Shown here piece after piece: positions 54,539 through 63,700 of a DNA stretch of 64,000 nt. A program made the translations under genes and the position numbers. Source of the DNA: Candidatus Roseilinea mizusawaensis (GTDB taxonomy: Bacteria; Chloroflexota; Anaerolineae; J036; Brachytrichaceae). Numbering within the stretch: the first letter of the stretch is position 1; each line of letters opens with the position of its first letter. The notes beneath the pieces are model-generated. The model had not been told where the DNA came from, did no database searches, and worked only from the letters and a program-made list of their open reading frames with translations. The stretch is taken from assembly GCA_016841965.1 (NCBI GenBank), contig JAEANN010000042.1, positions 113,304 through 177,303 of the forward strand. The letters are read 5' to 3'.

Positions 54539-55891
54539 TTAGCTTGATTTGGCCAGCAGCGCGTTGATCTGAGGCACGACGGCATCCAGCGCTGCTTGCG
54601 CCGTCTTCTCGCCGTTCATCAGCAGCGACACCTCGGCGTTGATGATTTGCTCTTCCTGCGTCCAGGTGGGGGTAACCTCATGCAAGCTCATGTACTTCGA
54701 GGCGTCCATGAACACCTGCACGTTATGCGGGATGGTCTTCTCATTCAGATACAGGCCGGGCTTGTTGGCGATCGATTGGCGAGACGGAATGGAGAAGCCG
54801 GTCACGGCCAGAATCTCGGAGCCTTCGCGGGTCATGTGCACGGCCAACTTCCATGCCGCTTCCTGGGCTTTGGTCTGTGCATAGATGCCGTAGCCAGAGC
54901 TGTACATGATCGAGTTGCGCCCCTTGGGGCCTTGTGGGTGAGGCGCGATTGCCCAGTCAAACTGAGCCTCCAACAGGCTCGGCACCATGTAGCTGCCCTG
55001 CGGCATCATAGCCACCTTGCCGGAGTTGAAGCCAAAGCCGGCCCCTTGCGCCTCGGCAGTTGGCGCAACATTTTCCTTGTTGATCAGATCGGACATCCAC
55101 TGGAAGACCTGCACGTTCTGCGGCTCGTTCAGCAGGCACTTGGTGCGCGACTCATCCAGATAGCGCCCGCCCACGTCCTTGATGCGGGGCACCCAGTAGC
55201 CCCAACCTGACGGCACCATCGTGCCATATTGTGTGATGCGATCGCCCTCTTTCTTGGTGAGCTGTCGCGCGGCTTCGAGATATTTGTTGGCGCCTTCCGG
55301 CGACCAGTCCCAGGTCTCGTCGGGGTAACTCAGGCCGGCCTCGTCGAACAGGGTCTTGTTGTAGAACAAACCCCAGGTCACATAGTCTTTGGGCAACACA
55401 TAGATCCCGCCCTGCCACGAGAAGTTCTCCAGAACGTTAGGCCAGAAGTCGTCCTTGTTGAATGTCGCGTCAGACTGAATGAACGGATTCATGTCCAGCA
55501 CGACTTTCGACGCAGCCCAGCGTGCGGTGTACGCCTCGCCGATGTTGATCAGGTCGGCTGCTGCTCCACCGGCTGCTTCGGTTTGCAGCTTGGTGTAGTA
55601 CTCGGCGAACGGGACGGCAGTCACTTCGAGGTCGATGTCGTTCTTGTCCGTAAAGGCGGCAAACGCCTTCTTGTGCAGTTCCAGCTCCTCGCCGCCCGAC
55701 CACGTCATCAATCTCAGTTTGGTCTTGCCGGCTGCCGGCGCCTGCGCAGGGGCCTGGGTAGCCGCCGACTCGGACCCAGATGGGGCGGGGGCTGATCTGG
55801 GCGCCGCACACGCGGCCAGGCCGGCCACGCCGAGCACGCCGGCGCCAACCTTCAGAAATGTGCGCCGACTGACTGTGTTTTTCGTCTGCAT
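54539..55891 (-). CDS. Sugar ABC transporter substrate-binding lipoprotein, family 1 (Tat-type signal)
   Basis: 450 aa. The N-terminus has a twin-arginine motif SRRTFLKVGAGVLGVAGLAA followed by lipobox Cys28, so export may be by Tat, then lipidation. The mature SBP_bac_1 fold includes LRLMTWSGGEELELHKKAFA, AAGGAAADLINIGEAYTAR and GYGIYAQTKAQEAAWKLAVH. AAGGAGAG precedes the ATG at 55891. Ligand unknown. Upstream region is divergent with the response-regulator gene. Confidence 0.92.
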   Translation of the reverse strand: MQTKNTVSRRTFLKVGAGVLGVAGLAACAAPRSAPAPSGSESAATQAPAQAPAAGKTKLRLMTWSGGEELELHKKAFAAFTDKNDIDLEVTAVPFAEYYTKLQTEAAGGAAADLINIGEAYTARWAASKVVLDMNPFIQSDATFNKDDFWPNVLENFSWQGGIYVLPKDYVTWGLFYNKTLFDEAGLSYPDETWDWSPEGANKYLEAARQLTKKEGDRITQYGTMVPSGWGYWVPRIKDVGGRYLDESRTKCLLNEPQNVQVFQWMSDLINKENVAPTAEAQGAGFGFNSGKVAMMPQGSYMVPSLLEAQFDWAIAPHPQGPKGRNSIMYSSGYGIYAQTKAQEAAWKLAVHMTREGSEILAVTGFSIPSRQSIANKPGLYLNEKTIPHNVQVFMDASKYMSLHEVTPTWTQEEQIINAEVSLLMNGEKTAQAALDAVVPQINALLAKSS

Positions 55892-56048
55892 AACTTCTCT
55901 CCTTCCTGTCTGAAAATGATGAACACCTGTTCCACACCACGCGCAACGGCTGGGCTACAATATTTAGCCAAGCCGTGCGTGACACAATCAGTGTAATGGT
56001 CAACAGCCTGATTCAAGCGGTCAACCAGAGGCCATCGAGTGACCAGCT

Positions 56049-57215
56049 ATGCTGACTGTTGAACAGATCGCCTGGACGCGAGAAGCACTGGAAAGGCTGT
56101 ATGATTTGGCCTTTCTAGAGCGCCATATCACCCTGCCGCCGGCAGCCGGCCGTTATGCCTCGGCTCGCGCTGTGCAGCGTGCGCTGATCGAAGCGGTTCA
56201 ACAGATTCGCCCCCCCGCCGGCGCACCGCTCAGCTCCATGGCCTGGCGCGTCTATAACGCGCTTCATGAGCGTTATCTCAGCGGCATGACTCAGACTGAG
56301 GCGGCTGCGGAGCTTAACGTCAGTTTGCGGCAGTTGCGGCGCGACCAGATGCGCGGCGTTGCGGCAGTCGCGGCGTTGCTGTTTGAGGCAGCCGGCGCAG
56401 AGCCGGCCATCACCTCAACAGCCTCCCTGCCCGATCGTCCTCACAGCGGGCTGACACACATCGAAGAGGCGCTGTGCTCAGCCGTCACGACGCTGGAACC
56501 ATTGCTCTCGCAGCAGACGTTGCACGTGTCGGTGCATGCAGAGACGCCACTGCCACCGGCCATCGGCGACCGCATGGTGATCCGTCAACTGCTTATCCTC
56601 TCGCTCAACTGGGTGATTCAAGACGCCCGCTGCGCAACCCTGCAAGCGCGTGTCGAGCGAGCCAACACGGCGATTCGGGTGACATTGCCTGCGCCGGCCT
56701 CCTGCGGGCCGCAATCTGACCTGGATGCGATTACCCATCTGGCCGGCAGGATTGGCGCCATCGTGCAGACGCACCACACCCCGCCCGCGCTGCAGATCAC
56801 CTTCCCGGCCAGCGTGCGGCACTGCGTCCTCATGATCGACGACGACCCCGACGCCATCGAACTGGTGCGGCGCTCTCTGGAGACCACTGACGAGTTCGAC
56901 CTGGTCGCGGTGACCCACCCGGAGGAGGCCTTGCGGGAGGCGTTAGACATACGGCCGGACTGCATCCTGCTCGACGTGATGATGCCGGTGCTGGATGGCT
57001 GGGAATTGTTGGCTCAATTCAAATCGCACCCCCAACTGGCCGGCACGCCCATCGTTGTCAGCTCGGTGTTGGGCAGCGAGACATTGGCGCGCGCGCTGGG
57101 AGCGTCTGGCGTGCTGCCCCGGCCCTATTCGGCGCCGTCGCTGTTGCAAACCTTGCGCGCGGTGACGGCAATGCGCCCCACCACAGGACAGCCCTCCGGC
57201 ATTACTGCACGCTAA
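56049..57215 (+). CDS. Response regulator with N-terminal helix-turn-helix and C-terminal receiver
   Basis: 388 aa with an unusual order. Residues about 60-115 contain a helix-turn-helix of sigma/FIS type (YLSGMTQTEAAAELNVSLRQ). About 150-250 look like a degenerate HATPase-type module (MVIRQLLILSLNWVIQDARC) without clear N- and G-boxes. The receiver (about 258-370) has VLMIDDDPDAIELVRRSLE, phospho-Asp in CILLDVMMPVLDGWE and a Lys position occupied by Arg-Pro in LPRPYSAPS. Its 3' end overlaps the convergent hybrid kinase gene by 14 nt; they may form a signalling pair. Confidence 0.82.
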   Translation: MLTVEQIAWTREALERLYDLAFLERHITLPPAAGRYASARAVQRALIEAVQQIRPPAGAPLSSMAWRVYNALHERYLSGMTQTEAAAELNVSLRQLRRDQMRGVAAVAALLFEAAGAEPAITSTASLPDRPHSGLTHIEEALCSAVTTLEPLLSQQTLHVSVHAETPLPPAIGDRMVIRQLLILSLNWVIQDARCATLQARVERANTAIRVTLPAPASCGPQSDLDAITHLAGRIGAIVQTHHTPPALQITFPASVRHCVLMIDDDPDAIELVRRSLETTDEFDLVAVTHPEEALREALDIRPDCILLDVMMPVLDGWELLAQFKSHPQLAGTPIVVSSVLGSETLARALGASGVLPRPYSAPSLLQTLRAVTAMRPTTGQPSGITAR

Positions 57216-59586
57216 TCTCTACCCCTGGCGCGACCATGCGGGTGAAGTCGGCAATCGCCTGCATCAGTTCGCGCGCGGTGAATCCGTCGCACCGGGCGAA
57301 GGACAGATAGGGTGTGGCCAGATACTCTCCCCGCGCCGTTTGCCCGCTGATCAGACAGACCGGGATGCGACGCCAGGCGTCGCGGCGCTCCATTTCGGCC
57401 AGCACGTCGAAGCCGCTGATTGCGCCCAGCCCCAGATCGAGCAGCATCCCGTCAATCACCGTTGCCGGGTTATCTTGCCCGGCGGTCTCGCACAAGCGCA
57501 GCAGTTCCAGAGCTTGTTCTCCGCTGCGCGCTTTGACCACGTTCAAGCCGGCAAAGCCTGTCAGCGCCGCCGACGGCGTGGAGCGCGCCATGCGGGCGAG
57601 CAACGCGGCTGTGTCTTCGTCGTCTTCCACGATCAGCAGGCGCGCCGGCCGAGCGGCGCGCTCGTGATGGGCCGGCGCGCGCGCGTTGAGCAGAATCGCA
57701 ATCGCTTCGTGAACCTGCTCGCGCGTGACCGGCTTGACCAGATAGCGCCGGATGAAGTCGCCGGTGACATGCGCCGTCTGCGACACCTGACCGATCGGGC
57801 CCGGCACATAGCAACGTATCATCGGCACATGGCCGAAGGCGGCAGGCAGCGGGCCGGGCGACCGGTCTCGATCGGCGGGTTCATTCACCACAATCACCTC
57901 CGGGTTGTCGGCACGAGAGTGTTCAGCCAACGCCCCCAGACTGGCGGCCTGCGTCACACGCAGCCCACGGATATGCCGGGCGAGCAAAGGCGACAACAGC
58001 GGGATCGGCTCGACCACTGCCAGGCAGCCCACTTCGCGCCGGCCTACTGCGCGAGGAATGCGATCCAGCGCGATGACCGGCTGAGCCGGGCTGATCGGCA
58101 ACGTGAACGAGAAGGTGCTCCCCACACCGGGCGCGCTCTCCACCCACATCCGTCCGCCCTGTAGTTCAATGAATCGCTTGCTGATTGCCAGCCCCAGCCC
58201 CGACCCTTCGCGTTTGCGGCGCCGTGCGTCGCCGAGCTGCACAAACGGCTCGAACAACCGCTTGAGGTCTTCTGGCGCAATCCCCACCCCGGTGTCGGTC
58301 ACGCTGATGACCACCTCGGATGCCGGTTCCGGCGTATCAGAGCCGGCTACCAGACTTTTTGTTCCGCCCGCCTCGCTTGCTTTTGCCCTTTCACTGCGCG
58401 CCGTAATCGTGATACCGCCGCTGTCGGTGAAACGCAGCGCGTTGTTCAGCAAGTTCAGCAACACCTGGTGAACACGCGTCCGATCGGCATAGACCTCTGG
58501 CAGATTCGGCTGAATGTGGACGTTCAAGCTGAGGCCACGCTGCCGGATCAGCTCTTCGTATTCAACGACAGCTCGATCGACCAGTTCCCGCGCCGGCACA
58601 ACCTCCTGCTGCACAGTCAAGTGATTGGCATCCATCTGACTGAGGTCGAGGATGTCATTGACCAACTTCAGCAGATGTTGGGCGTGGCGGTGAATGAGTG
58701 TGACATCGGCCATCAGTTTCGGCGGCAGCGCAGGGGATCCGGCGTGGCCGGCGCCATACACCTGCGGCTCGCGCAGAATCAGATCGCTGAATCCAATGAT
58801 CAGGTTCAGCGGCGCGCGCAGTTCGTGGCTGACGCTGGCGGCGAACTCTTCCTTTGAGCGCCGCGCCTCGTCCGCGTGTTGTCGGGCAATCTCCAACTGC
58901 TCGTTCGAGCGGGCCAGTTGGGCGCTGGTCTGGCCCAGCGATTTGAGCGCCAACGCCAGTTCTGCGCTCTTATCACGCAGCAGGTGCGCCTGCGCCTGGG
59001 CTTCGGTGTAGGTGTCCTGCATCCAGCGCAGGGTGCGCAACAGCACGCGCCAGACTGTGTGCGCCAGCAGGGTCGACAAGCCGGCCCACACAGCCACGGC
59101 CAGGGCATCGCCCCAACCCAGGATGTGTGGCGGCAGGGCAAGAGCGCCGCCCATCAGGATGAGGCTGGTGGCGCCCCAGGTTACCCAGCCGGCCGGCGGG
59201 CCGATCAACAACACATTCAGCGCGCAGACAAGTGTCAGTCCGATGGTCGAAAAACCATCCAGGCGCGTCAAGGCAAAAGCCAGCGCCACGGCCCATACGC
59301 CCCAGCCGCACAGATGCAACGCAAGGCGCGGGCGTGCGCGGGCCTGCCACAGGCTTGCGCCGGCTGCCAGCAGCGCCAGTTGATAGGGCGCGATCTGCGC
59401 AAGGTCAATGCCCTCGCCTTGTGGCAATAGCGATAGCACCAGGCCGGCCATGCCGAGCGCCACGAGCGGCCATTGTGCAGCATAGGCCATGATCTCCAGC
59501 CGCAGCGCCAGCACTTCATCTGCGAACGATTGGTCGCCGGTCGAGGAAGGGGATGAGCGTGCAAGAACGGGATCGCTTGACTGCAT
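57202..59586 (-). CDS. Hybrid sensor histidine kinase with receiver
   Basis: 794 aa. About six N-terminal membrane helices (25-190), a coiled coil (200-240), HisKA with phospho-His in ASVSHELRAPLNLIIGFSDL (about 254), HATPase_c (TDTGVGIAPEDLKRLFEPF, GSGLGLAISKRFIELQGGR), then a receiver-like region without clear acidic residues (about 510-630), and a true receiver (RLLIVEDDEDTAALLARM, phospho-Asp in GMLLDLGLGAISG). The ATG at 59586 has TATGCT ending 6 nt upstream and no ribosome site. Convergent and overlapping with the response regulator gene. Confidence 0.9.
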   Translation of the reverse strand: MQSSDPVLARSSPSSTGDQSFADEVLALRLEIMAYAAQWPLVALGMAGLVLSLLPQGEGIDLAQIAPYQLALLAAGASLWQARARPRLALHLCGWGVWAVALAFALTRLDGFSTIGLTLVCALNVLLIGPPAGWVTWGATSLILMGGALALPPHILGWGDALAVAVWAGLSTLLAHTVWRVLLRTLRWMQDTYTEAQAQAHLLRDKSAELALALKSLGQTSAQLARSNEQLEIARQHADEARRSKEEFAASVSHELRAPLNLIIGFSDLILREPQVYGAGHAGSPALPPKLMADVTLIHRHAQHLLKLVNDILDLSQMDANHLTVQQEVVPARELVDRAVVEYEELIRQRGLSLNVHIQPNLPEVYADRTRVHQVLLNLLNNALRFTDSGGITITARSERAKASEAGGTKSLVAGSDTPEPASEVVISVTDTGVGIAPEDLKRLFEPFVQLGDARRRKREGSGLGLAISKRFIELQGGRMWVESAPGVGSTFSFTLPISPAQPVIALDRIPRAVGRREVGCLAVVEPIPLLSPLLARHIRGLRVTQAASLGALAEHSRADNPEVIVVNEPADRDRSPGPLPAAFGHVPMIRCYVPGPIGQVSQTAHVTGDFIRRYLVKPVTREQVHEAIAILLNARAPAHHERAARPARLLIVEDDEDTAALLARMARSTPSAALTGFAGLNVVKARSGEQALELLRLCETAGQDNPATVIDGMLLDLGLGAISGFDVLAEMERRDAWRRIPVCLISGQTARGEYLATPYLSFARCDGFTARELMQAIADFTRMVAPGVEISVQ

Positions 59587-59619
59587 GGGGCAAGCATACT
59601 GCCATTGCGCGCAAGCCGG

Positions 59620-61152
59620 CTATTCGCCCTGTGCAACGCGCTCCATCACCAGTCGCCAGAAGCGCCAGCAGTCATCGATATCCCGCTGGGTTTTGGCGTC
59701 GAGGGGATGGCGAAATGGAAGCCGTTCGACCCGCGCACGGAATTCCTGCGCGATCGCGTCCACATCCAGCGTGGTCAGTCGCCCATCGCGCACGACAATC
59801 TGGCCGTTGACGATGACATGCTTGACCGACCGCCCCGTCTCGCAATAGGCCAGCGCGCCCCAGGCATCGTTCATCGGCGACAAGACCGGGCTATTGACAT
59901 CGAGCAGGGTGATGTCGGCCAGTTGCCCCGCTTCCAGCCGGCCAAGTTGATCGCGCATCAATAAGGCCGCTGCGCCGCCCAGCGTGGCCGCCTCCACGGC
60001 TTCGCGCGCCGAAATCCACGTGCTCGCTTCAGGATGCTTCAGATTGTGGATCAAGGCCGCCAGACGAATGGTGTCGAACATGTCCTGGTTGTCGTTGCTG
60101 CACGCGCCGTCCACGCCCAGCGCCACAGTGACGCCGCGATCGAGCATCTCGCGCATTGCCATCAGCCCGCTGCCCAGTTTAAGGTTGGCAGCCGGGTTGT
60201 GCACGGGGATCGCGCCGGTCTCGGCTAGTCGGTCAAGATCGGCGGCGCTTCTAATCCACACCGAATGCGGCAGTGTCACATCGGGGCCAAGCACGCCCAG
60301 GTCGGCCATGCGCTGGATGATGGTCTTGCCAAAAGCGCGGCGGATGGAATAGTCTTGAACGCGCGTCTCGACACAGTGCATGTGCATGCCGGCCCCATGT
60401 TTGCGCGCCAGGTCGAGCGACATGTGCAGACAGTTGTCGCTGACAAGCTGGCCGGCTGCCGGGCCGAGGAATGTTTGTAGCCGGCCATCGGCCTGGCCGT
60501 GCCAGTCTTCCATCCAGGCGTCAAACAGATCGAGCGTGTCGCGCAACACGCCGGCGCGATACGCTTCGCGGTCAGGGCGATAGCCGCCGTGCGCCAGGCC
60601 ATAGGCGCTGCCGCGCAGATCGACGCCCAGCGCATCGCCGGCGTCGAGCACATAGTCGTGGTCGTCGTACATTGGCGCGACGGTGGCGCGGATGCCGCTG
60701 TCGCGATAAGCCTCCATCGTCGCGTCGAGCACGGCGCGGTTCCAGGGGCCGGCGTGCCACAGATGATCGAGCGAGCCGGTGCAACCACCCAACAGCATTT
60801 CGATGGCGCTCATGGCGGCGCACAGGTAGTGATCGCGCGGCGTGTATTCGCCGCACGTGCCATATAGCCATACCAGCCACGGCTCCAGCGGCATGCGTTC
60901 GGTGGCGCCGCGCATATAGTTCTCCGGCGAGTGGGTGTGCGCACTGATCAGGCCGGGGATGGCCAGCAGCCCACGCCCATCAATAATCTCAAGCGCTGGA
61001 GATTGGAGGTTGAGCGTTGTGTGTTGAGCGTTGAGTGGGGCCTTGCCAATTGCAACGATGCGGTTGCCTTCGATCAGAATGGACTGATCCACAGCCATAG
61101 CGCGCGGGGCATTGGCATTCAAAACGTCGCAGTGTTCAATCAGGATCGGCAT
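59620..61152 (-). CDS. Amidohydrolase (MTA/SAH deaminase / AtzA-TrzN-like)
   Basis: 510 aa metal-dependent deaminase or chlorohydrolase family. Metal ligands: H72 and H74 in GLISAHTHSPENYMRG, His in HMHCVETRVQDYS, and Asp in VALGVDGACSNDNQDMFDT; LPHSVWI holds another His. C-terminal GGAAALLMRDQLGRLEAGQL and ADITLLDVNSPVLSPMND are family-typical. ATG 61152 is chosen because homology begins at MPILIEHCDVLNA and TACCAT ends 6 nt upstream; a longer frame overlaps comEC. Likely acts on an amino-purine or related ring; substrate not determined. Confidence 0.9.
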   Translation of the reverse strand: MPILIEHCDVLNANAPRAMAVDQSILIEGNRIVAIGKAPLNAQHTTLNLQSPALEIIDGRGLLAIPGLISAHTHSPENYMRGATERMPLEPWLVWLYGTCGEYTPRDHYLCAAMSAIEMLLGGCTGSLDHLWHAGPWNRAVLDATMEAYRDSGIRATVAPMYDDHDYVLDAGDALGVDLRGSAYGLAHGGYRPDREAYRAGVLRDTLDLFDAWMEDWHGQADGRLQTFLGPAAGQLVSDNCLHMSLDLARKHGAGMHMHCVETRVQDYSIRRAFGKTIIQRMADLGVLGPDVTLPHSVWIRSAADLDRLAETGAIPVHNPAANLKLGSGLMAMREMLDRGVTVALGVDGACSNDNQDMFDTIRLAALIHNLKHPEASTWISAREAVEAATLGGAAALLMRDQLGRLEAGQLADITLLDVNSPVLSPMNDAWGALAYCETGRSVKHVIVNGQIVVRDGRLTTLDVDAIAQEFRARVERLPFRHPLDAKTQRDIDDCWRFWRLVMERVAQGE

Positions 61153-61217
61153 GGGCGCATGGTAGCACGATGGTCTCGGCAGGGACAAGCCCTGGGCAGG
61201 GACAAGCCCTGCCTCTA

Positions 61218-63485
61218 CTACCGAACAACGATGCGCTGGCCGTCGCTGATGAATTCCACCATGCCCACATCGCGCAGGGCGATCGGCCGGATATCCGCGT
61301 TTAGCCTGGGTGGCGCGCCGCCTGCATCGGCCCATACCACCCAGCGCGGCTGCGCCGCTGCCAGCAGGGCCGGCGATGCGCCACGCACGCCGACGAACAC
61401 CACGCTGCCCGGTTGCACGGTGCCGCTGATCACCATGGTGTCGCCGGCCAGCTCAAACACCGTGCTGCCATAGCTCAGCCGGCCGCCGATTGCGCCATTC
61501 ATGCGCTGCTCGATCGTCAGCACCACGCCCGGTTCCAGGATCACGCGCGTGCCCGGCGGGACAGCTTTGACCTGCCGGGCGCGAGTGCGCGCTGCGTCTT
61601 CCCACTCCGTGAGCATGGTCGAAGGTTCATCCTCGCCTCTGGGCATGAGCGTCACACCTACGGTGTAGCGCTGCAACACCGGCAGCGTGTCGCCCCGCGC
61701 GAAGTCGTTGCGTTGGGGCAGGATGAGCAACTCAACGGCGCGGTCGGTCAGCGGCATGGCACGGCCCATCACCGGCAACACACCGCCCCCGCCGGCGAAC
61801 ACAATCTGTTTGCCGGCCGGCGTCTGGATAAAGGCCCCCTCGCCGACAAACGTGACATGCAATTTGCCATCGGGCCGCTGTATCCACAGCACGATGCCCA
61901 CCGCGCCGGCCATGACGGCGATCATCAAAATCAGCCCCGGCTTCAACATCTGCCGCGCAAAGCTGCTCAGGTTGTGGCGCGTTTGCGGCGACTGAGTGAC
62001 CACGGCGGTGACGCCGAACAGCGCCAGGTAATAGGCTACTGCGTGAGGCGTGTCGAACCAGTAAACCGGCACGCAGGCATAGTTAAACCCAGCGGTCCAC
62101 TCAACGATGCGGATGGTGGCGGTCATCAGCGCGTAGGCAGGCAAGCCAACGATGGCGCCGAGCGCGGGCGAGGCAATGCCGGTTGCGCTGGCGATCATAC
62201 CGACAATCATCCCCGGCGGTTGCAGGGGCAGAATCAGCGCATTGGTCAGCAGGGTGACCAGCGGCAACTGGTGAAAGTTCGTCAGGATGAGCGGCAGCGT
62301 GGTGATCTGAGCAGCCAACGTGACCAGCGTGAGATCAGCCAGCAGGCCGGTAATCGTCTTGGCGCGCGAGGGTTCCAGGCCAAATCGCTGCTCGAGTGCG
62401 TGCTGCACGCCAAAGATGATGCGATCGGCGTAGAGCACCAGGCCGAGCGTGGCGGCGAAGCTGAGCTGAAAGCCGCCGTCGTACAGGATATGCGGATCGG
62501 CCAACAGCATGAAGAAGCCGGCGGCGCACAGCGTGTTGAGGGTGAACCCGCGCCGCCAGAGCAACTGGCCGATCAGAGCGATGATGGCCATGACCGCCGC
62601 GCGCACCACCGATGCCGACGCGCCGACCAGCAGGGTATAGACCACGATGGCGGGGATAGCAACCAACGCAGCGCGACGTTTGTTCAGCAGCCGGCTCAGC
62701 GCCGGCACCACCAGCGCGATCACCACGCTGACGTTGAAGCCGGAGATGGACACAATGTGCGAGGTGCCGGTGCAGCTAAACGCCCTTGCAAGGTGCGTGG
62801 AGATCTCGTTGTCGTCGCCGATGAGGATGCCGTTGAGCAGGGCGGATTCGGGCGCGGGCATGATACGTTGCGTCGACAGGCGCAGAGCCGATTTGACGTT
62901 GAGAATGGCCGCGTAGATCGGATTGCCCTCGCCGGCGCCGATACGCTGCACCGCGTCGGGGCGCGGCATCCACGACAGGATGCCCTTGCGCGCCAGATAT
63001 TCACGATAATCGAACTCGGCCAACACCGGCGGCGCATCGATGGTCCCAAAGGCGCGGATCACATCGCCGTAGCGCCAGGAAGTTGCACGCGGGGCTTTGA
63101 CAAGCACAATGCCATGCGTCTCGACATCGAACGATTTGCCGACCAGCCGGCGGGTTTCGACGCGCAGGCGCGTGTCGTCGAGGCGCATATCTGGCTCTTC
63201 GACCACCACGCCTTCCAGGGTGACGAACTGGCCGTTGTAGGCTGCGACGGAGTTGGCCGGGTCGGGGACGGCCAGGGTGTAGCGCAGGCTGCCGGCGGCC
63301 AGCAGCGCCACGAATGCAGCGGCCCAGGCTGCTGCAGGGTTGCGCCGGGTGGCCACCACAACAATGCCGGCCAGCACAAGCACAGCCAGGCTGAGCCAGA
63401 TCGGGACGGGGAACTGCGCGGTGAACCAGATGCCGGCGGCGAAGGCAAAAGTGATGATCGCGAAAGGCGAGGCGCGATACAACAT
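61218..63485 (-). CDS. comEC: ComEC/Rec2 DNA-uptake channel with degenerate C-terminal domain
   Basis: 755 aa inner-membrane protein that moves single-stranded DNA into the cell in natural transformation. N-terminal DUF4131-like OB region (about 60-160), then the Competence domain with about eight helices (HIVSISGFNVSVVIALVVPA, GASASVVRAAVMAIIALIGQ, LLADPHILYDGGFQLSFAAT). The C-terminal MBL-like domain (about 540-755) lacks HxHxDH: the position reads ELLILPQRNDFARGDTLPVL, so nuclease activity is doubtful. GGAGG precedes the ATG at 63485. Confidence 0.92.
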   Translation of the reverse strand: MLYRASPFAIITFAFAAGIWFTAQFPVPIWLSLAVLVLAGIVVVATRRNPAAAWAAAFVALLAAGSLRYTLAVPDPANSVAAYNGQFVTLEGVVVEEPDMRLDDTRLRVETRRLVGKSFDVETHGIVLVKAPRATSWRYGDVIRAFGTIDAPPVLAEFDYREYLARKGILSWMPRPDAVQRIGAGEGNPIYAAILNVKSALRLSTQRIMPAPESALLNGILIGDDNEISTHLARAFSCTGTSHIVSISGFNVSVVIALVVPALSRLLNKRRAALVAIPAIVVYTLLVGASASVVRAAVMAIIALIGQLLWRRGFTLNTLCAAGFFMLLADPHILYDGGFQLSFAATLGLVLYADRIIFGVQHALEQRFGLEPSRAKTITGLLADLTLVTLAAQITTLPLILTNFHQLPLVTLLTNALILPLQPPGMIVGMIASATGIASPALGAIVGLPAYALMTATIRIVEWTAGFNYACVPVYWFDTPHAVAYYLALFGVTAVVTQSPQTRHNLSSFARQMLKPGLILMIAVMAGAVGIVLWIQRPDGKLHVTFVGEGAFIQTPAGKQIVFAGGGGVLPVMGRAMPLTDRAVELLILPQRNDFARGDTLPVLQRYTVGVTLMPRGEDEPSTMLTEWEDAARTRARQVKAVPPGTRVILEPGVVLTIEQRMNGAIGGRLSYGSTVFELAGDTMVISGTVQPGSVVFVGVRGASPALLAAAQPRWVVWADAGGAPPRLNADIRPIALRDVGMVEFISDGQRIVVR

Positions 63486-63700
63486 GCAGCCTCCGATGTA
63501 TGTTCAGGTGAATGGCGCGCCGCATCAGATCGCGCCTGGAGCAGAGTGTAGGCGGCAAGGCCGGGATGGGCAAGTCGGGCTGTGAGTGTCGCCTGGATGA
63601 TGGCAATCGTATTCCTGGCCGGCCACACAAACACCGGCGGACTGCTGCCGGCTTATGCAATGCTCTCAGCCAGTTGCACGGCCTTTGCAGCGCGCACACC

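Noticed and set aside
61413..63551. 712-codon open frame antisense to comEC
   Set aside because: Composition is highly His/Gln/Arg-rich with no domain; comEC on the other strand is unmistakable.
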